Source: Gilvimarinus japonicus (GTDB taxonomy: Bacteria > Pseudomonadota > Gammaproteobacteria > Pseudomonadales > Cellvibrionaceae). Taken from it: DNA of 64,000 nucleotides. The position numbers were made by a program, and so were the translations under genes. The stretch's first letter is position 1; every line of letters starts with the position of its first letter. Shown in pieces: positions 60,989 through 64,000 of the stretch. A model generated the notes under the pieces. It worked only from the letters and a program-made list of their open reading frames with translations, searched no databases and had not been told where the DNA came from. The DNA is taken from NCBI RefSeq assembly GCF_042847215.1, contig NZ_AP031500.1:1426001-1490000 (forward strand). The letters run 5' to 3'.

Positions 60989-61756
60989 ATGAAAGCATTA
61001 AAAATTATTTTAATTATCTTGCTGTTGGTAGTGGTGTTGATAGGCGGTGGCCTCTATTACCTGTTTAGCAACTTAGATTCACTGGTGGCCTCGGGGATTG
61101 AAAAGGCCGGCTCGGAGGTTACCCAAACCGAGGTCAAGGTCGATAAAGTACACCTTGAGCTGCGCAAAGGTCGTGGTGAGATTTACGGTTTGAGCATTGC
61201 CAACCCGCCGGGTTACACCTCTGCCAACGTGTTTAAGTTTGATGAAGTCGCACTGCAGATCGAGCCGACCAGTGTCACCCAGCCTGTCATCGTTTTGAAC
61301 GAGGTATTGATTGACGGCGCGGCACTAACCGCCGAGCACAACGGCGGTGCCAGTACCAATATTCAAGAGATAACCAATAATGTTCGGTCCAGATTTTCCG
61401 GTGGTGGCAAACCCGAGCCAGAGCCGGTTGATAGCGGTAAAGAGCTGCGTTTTATGGTCGAAAAACTGGCGTTTACCAATATCTCGATGGCGGTAATTTC
61501 GCCCCAGTTTAAAGATCGCACGGTTACTTTGAATGATATCAAACGCAGCAACCTTGGTTCTCGCGAGCAGGGCCTAACCGCCCAAGAGCTGGCACAAGCG
61601 ATTGTGCAACCGCTTATCGATAACGCTAAAAATCGCTTGGAAGATGAGCTTAAATCGCGCGCTCGGGAAGAGGCTGGCAAGGCCTTAGAGAAAAACCTCT
61701 CCGACTCAGACAAAGAGAACCTCGATAAAGTGAAGTCTCTGTTTAAAAGTGAATAG
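60989..61756 (+). CDS. AsmA/DUF748-like single-span periplasmic protein
   Basis: 255 residues. An N-terminal anchor (IILIILLLVVVLIGGGLYYL) is followed by SGIEKAGSEVTQTEVKVDKV, IYGLSIANPPGYTSANVFKF and VLNEVLIDGAALTAEHNGGA. Such strands are characteristic of the AsmA/DUF748 family of envelope lipid-handling proteins. The C-terminal 70 residues are a charged helix. Ribosome site AAGGATAG lies about 9 nt before the ATG. Ends at a strong terminator. Confidence 0.75.
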   Translation: MKALKIILIILLLVVVLIGGGLYYLFSNLDSLVASGIEKAGSEVTQTEVKVDKVHLELRKGRGEIYGLSIANPPGYTSANVFKFDEVALQIEPTSVTQPVIVLNEVLIDGAALTAEHNGGASTNIQEITNNVRSRFSGGGKPEPEPVDSGKELRFMVEKLAFTNISMAVISPQFKDRTVTLNDIKRSNLGSREQGLTAQELAQAIVQPLIDNAKNRLEDELKSRAREEAGKALEKNLSDSDKENLDKVKSLFKSE

Positions 61757-61803
61757 GCGGTGAAGTCGGCGCAGAATGTGTTATCGGCGTTCTGCGCCTA
61801 AAT

Positions 61804-61840
61804 GATAAAAAGCCCGCTGGCGTTATGCGGGCTTTTTATC
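61804..61840. terminator. bidirectional intrinsic terminator
   Basis: A perfect 14-bp stem GATAAAAAGCCCGC / GCGGGCTTTTTATC with a 9-nt loop, giving T-runs in both directions. It ends both the rightward AsmA-like operon and the leftward DUF3859 gene. Confidence 0.92.
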
Positions 61841-61867
61841 GTGGCCGGCCTATGCATTGGGTAGGGC

Positions 61868-62263
61868 TTATGCACTGGGTGGTAATAACTTAAAAGTTTC
61901 GTCCGCAACCAGCTCGCCTTCGATCGCGAGGGTAATGCGCCACGGGCCCTGTTTGTTTTCGATGGGCGCCCAAATCGTGTCGCCGATAAAAAAATTCCAA
62001 TCGTTTTGGCGAATAAACTCCTCCCCGCTAAAGGGGGGCAGGGGTGTGCCGTTCTCGTCCGGAATATCGGGGTGGTAGATGCAGTACTGCAGTTTTTTGT
62101 TTTTGGCTTTTTTAATGTTGGCGATGTAGCCAAATTCCACATCCAGCTCGCACGGAATCTCACGGGTGACTTTTAGCAGCTTGGGCAGCGCTTTTGATTC
62201 GCTGTTCCAGGGCGTATAAATGCCCCAGCTTTTCAGTTTAACCTGGTGTTTCTTTTTAGCCAT
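61868..62263 (-). CDS. DUF3859 family protein
   Basis: 131 residues, no signal peptide, lysine-rich N-terminus (MAKKKHQVKLKSWGIYTPWN). VTREIPCELDVEFGYIANIK, YCIYHPDIPDENGTPLPPFS and GDTIWAPIENKQGPWRITLA match the single beta-rich domain of the DUF3859 family. Function unknown. It lies opposite to the flanking genes, with ftsB diverging 141 bp away. Confidence 0.8.
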   Translation of the reverse strand: MAKKKHQVKLKSWGIYTPWNSESKALPKLLKVTREIPCELDVEFGYIANIKKAKNKKLQYCIYHPDIPDENGTPLPPFSGEEFIRQNDWNFFIGDTIWAPIENKQGPWRITLAIEGELVADETFKLLPPSA

Positions 62264-62404
62264 GAGTACGCGGTGCGGTAAGTGTCTGTGAGAATGCGGC
62301 GGCCACTATACACCGCCGAGGGGCCGCTGTTAACTCTGGGGCACGGTGCCCATTATCGGCGGCTGTGATAGCCCTTCCCCCCAAGCTGCGATAAACTGCG
62401 GCCT

Positions 62405-62683
62405 ATGAAATGGTTGCTGTCGATATTAATCGTGTTATTCGTGGGGTTGCAGTACCGGCTTTGGGTCGGTGACGGCAGCTTTGCGCACCGTGCCCGGCTG
62501 GAGCGCGAAATTAGCCAACAAACGGCCGAAAACCAGCGCCTGTTAGAGCGCAACCGAGTGTTGGCAATCGAGGTGGAAGATCTTAAAAATGGCCACGAGG
62601 TGGTTGAGGCCCGCGCCCGTAGTGACATCGGCATGATTAAAGAGGGCGAAACCTTCTTTATGACCCACAACCCAGACGACTAA
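62405..62683 (+). CDS. ftsB: cell division protein FtsB
   Basis: 92 residues, a usual FtsB length. A short N-terminal span (WLLSILIVLFVGLQYRLWVG) precedes a leucine-rich coiled coil (RARLEREISQQTAENQRLLE) and the C-terminal DLKNGHEVVEARARSDIGMI with GETFF, the conserved FtsB ending that contacts FtsL and FtsQ. It is in the expected place before ispD, 7 bp apart. Confidence 0.95.
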   Translation: MKWLLSILIVLFVGLQYRLWVGDGSFAHRARLEREISQQTAENQRLLERNRVLAIEVEDLKNGHEVVEARARSDIGMIKEGETFFMTHNPDD

Positions 62684-62690
62684 AACACTT

Positions 62691-63404
62691 ATGCCTTCGG
62701 ATACTTCCAGCCGCTGCTGGGCCATCGTTCCTGCCGCCGGCTGTGGCGCACGGATGGGCAGCCAGACCCCCAAGCAATATCTGCCCATCGATGACAAGCC
62801 TGTGTTGGCCTACACCTTAGAGAAATTACTCGCGGTACCCGCCATTGCCGGTATTGTCGTGGCTGTTGGTCGTGATGACACGCAATGGCGCACACTGGCA
62901 CTGGCCAATCACCCCAAGATTCAAACGGTTATCGGTGGCGCCGAGCGAGCTGACTCGGTGCTGCAAGGGCTGCAGGCGCTATCGCTATTTGCCGGCCCCA
63001 CGGATTGGGTGCTGGTACACGACGCCGCGCGCCCCTGTGTGCAAGTGGCTGATATCGAGCGGTTGCTGCAGCAGGTGCGGGGCACAGACGGTGGCCTGTT
63101 GGCGGCGCCGGTAAGCGATACTATTAAAAAGGTAGAGGCCGGCCGGGTGAGCGCAACAGTGGATCGCCGCCAATTGTGGGCGGCGCAAACCCCGCAGTGC
63201 TACCGGCGCCAAGCGCTAGAGGCGGCGCTGCGCGAGGCGAGCCACAGTGGCTTAACGGTTACCGACGAAACCAGTGCGATGGAGCACGCGGGCGTGGATG
63301 CCTTAGTGGTCGAGGGGCGGTTTGATAATATAAAAATTACCCGCCCAGAAGATTTATGGCTGGCGCAGGCAATATTGCGCCATCAGGCTGAGGAGCCGTT
63401 ATGA
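62691..63404 (+). CDS. ispD: 2-C-methyl-D-erythritol 4-phosphate cytidylyltransferase
   Basis: 237 residues. WAIVPAAGCGARMGSQTPKQ then YLPIDDKPVLAYTLEKLL is the CTP-binding site. VLVHDAARPCVQVADIERLL and AAPVSDTIKKVEAG follow, as does TDETSAMEHAGVDALVVEG. Third step of the MEP isoprenoid pathway, cytoplasmic. Overlaps ispF by 4 bp (ATGA). Confidence 0.97.
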   Translation: MPSDTSSRCWAIVPAAGCGARMGSQTPKQYLPIDDKPVLAYTLEKLLAVPAIAGIVVAVGRDDTQWRTLALANHPKIQTVIGGAERADSVLQGLQALSLFAGPTDWVLVHDAARPCVQVADIERLLQQVRGTDGGLLAAPVSDTIKKVEAGRVSATVDRRQLWAAQTPQCYRRQALEAALREASHSGLTVTDETSAMEHAGVDALVVEGRFDNIKITRPEDLWLAQAILRHQAEEPL

Positions 63405-63892
63405 GAATTGGTCAGGGTTACGATGTCCATAAGTTTGGGCCGGGCGATAAGATCGTGATTGGCGGCGTGGTGATCCCCCACACCCAAGGGCTAGTGGCGC
63501 ACTCGGATGGGGATGTGTTGCTGCACGCTTTGTGCGATGCACTGTTGGGCGCTTGCGCCCTGGGAGATATTGGCCGCCACTTTCCCGATACCGACCCACA
63601 GTACAAAGGGGCCAATAGCCGCGAGCTGTTGCGTTTGGTAAACCAAAAAGTACGCGCCACCGGTTGGCAGCTGGGCAATGCGGACATGACGGTTATCGCC
63701 CAAGCACCGCGCATGGCGCAGCATATAAGCGCCATGTGTGAGGCCATTGCCGCCGATTTAGATTGCTCACTGAACCAAGTGAATGTGAAAGCGACCACCA
63801 CCGAAAAACTGGGCTTTACCGGCCGCGAAGAGGGCATTGCCGCCGAGGCGTGCGTGCTATTAAAACCATTGGTCGGAGCGCCGTGTGCCTGA
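63401..63892 (+). CDS. ispF: 2-C-methyl-D-erythritol 2,4-cyclodiphosphate synthase
   Basis: 163 residues. MRIGQGYDVHKF has the metal-binding Asp and His, GLVAHSDGDVLLHALCDALL the third ligand region, and NVKATTTEKLGFTGREEGIA the nucleotide-binding loop. Fifth step of the MEP pathway; acts as a trimer with zinc. It overlaps both ispD (4 bp) and truD (8 bp), so the three are translated from one message. Confidence 0.97.
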   Translation: MRIGQGYDVHKFGPGDKIVIGGVVIPHTQGLVAHSDGDVLLHALCDALLGACALGDIGRHFPDTDPQYKGANSRELLRLVNQKVRATGWQLGNADMTVIAQAPRMAQHISAMCEAIAADLDCSLNQVNVKATTTEKLGFTGREEGIAAEACVLLKPLVGAPCA

Positions 63893-64000
63893 GCTATTTG
63901 ATACCGATTTTCCCCGCGCTTACGGCGAGCTGCTAGGCGAGGCAGGGTTTCGCTCTGTTAATGCTGACTTTAAGGTGTTTGAAGAGTTGGGTTTTGTCCC
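63885..64000 (+). CDS. truD: tRNA pseudouridine synthase TruD, N-terminal 38 residues (cut by window edge)
   Basis: Opens with a GTG at 63885 inside the last codons of ispF: MPELFDTDFPRAYGELLGEA, then FRSVNADFKVFEELGF. The FRS.NADF.V.E.LGF block is the conserved TruD N-terminus with a catalytic-loop neighbourhood that continues beyond the window. TruD makes pseudouridine 13 in tRNA-Glu. Expected neighbour of ispF in gammaproteobacteria. Confidence 0.9.
   Translation, partial: MPELFDTDFPRAYGELLGEAGFRSVNADFKVFEELGFV

Overview
ORGANISM. The window looks like the chromosome of a gammaproteobacterium, probably a marine, polysaccharide-handling one of the Cellvibrionales type. The right end has the gammaproteobacterial order ftsB-ispD-ispF-truD. 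Further left are a DeaD/CsdA RNA helicase, a YdbS/YdbT-like PH-domain pair, an FMN glutamate-synthase-like protein and a UPF0016 manganese-exporter-like protein. The genus is inference; no rRNA or tRNA gene was seen. LAYOUT. (1) 1-13173, all on the minus strand: a surface-glycan cluster. It holds gmd (cut by the window, TTG start), a four-gene cassette (KdsB-like and NeuA-like cytidylyltransferases, an SDR, an AroB-like sugar-phosphate cyclase), two sulfotransferases, several glycosyltransferases and two coiled-coil proteins, one with an FkbM-like methyltransferase domain. (2) 13974-22299: a two-domain sulfotransferase and a GT4 gene on the plus strand, overlapping by 88 bp the end of a convergent GT4 gene. 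A GT-C membrane protein, a DUF2304 protein and a DPM1-like GT2 follow, joined by 4-bp overlaps. (3) 22829-24501: a secreted HExxH metalloprotease and a small secreted partner. (4) 24866-30295: a two-gene unit of a secreted FG-GAP/ASPIC (CRTAC1-like) protein and a DUF255 thioredoxin-fold protein with a DsbD-alpha-like tail. (5) 30679-36903: a 1501-residue secreted protein of about eleven DUF11-like modules ending in an IPTL-CTERM-like sorting tail, then a tail-fibre-like secreted protein. (6) 37414-46142: an accessory island. It begins with an unannotated IS3-family transposase pseudogene. An AT-rich run follows (sulfotransferase, methyltransferase, FkbM-GT32 fusion, methyltransferase), then a GT2, an exostosin-like GT and another sulfotransferase. 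A possible second IS3 scrap lies at 45690, and a shorter paralogue of the tail-fibre-like protein at 46143. (7) 46938-50178: a GT4 and an unfamiliar PqqD-like/GT-A-like protein. (8) 50542-64000: ordinary chromosomal genes, with a family of intergenic hairpin repeats (three copies and a fragment, 55341-58243). HOW THE GENES WORK TOGETHER. Regions 1, 2, 6 and 7 would make and decorate a heavily sulfated, partly methylated cell-surface or exported glycan: six sulfotransferase domains in five genes, about a dozen glycosyltransferase genes and several methyltransferase domains. Regions 3-5 encode exported proteins that may act at the same surface. The best candidates for undescribed biology are the AroB-like/KdsB/NeuA/SDR cassette, the CRTAC1-like plus DUF255-DsbD pair, and the repeat family with copy-specific perfect hairpins. 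All functions are read from motifs by eye; no database search was run.
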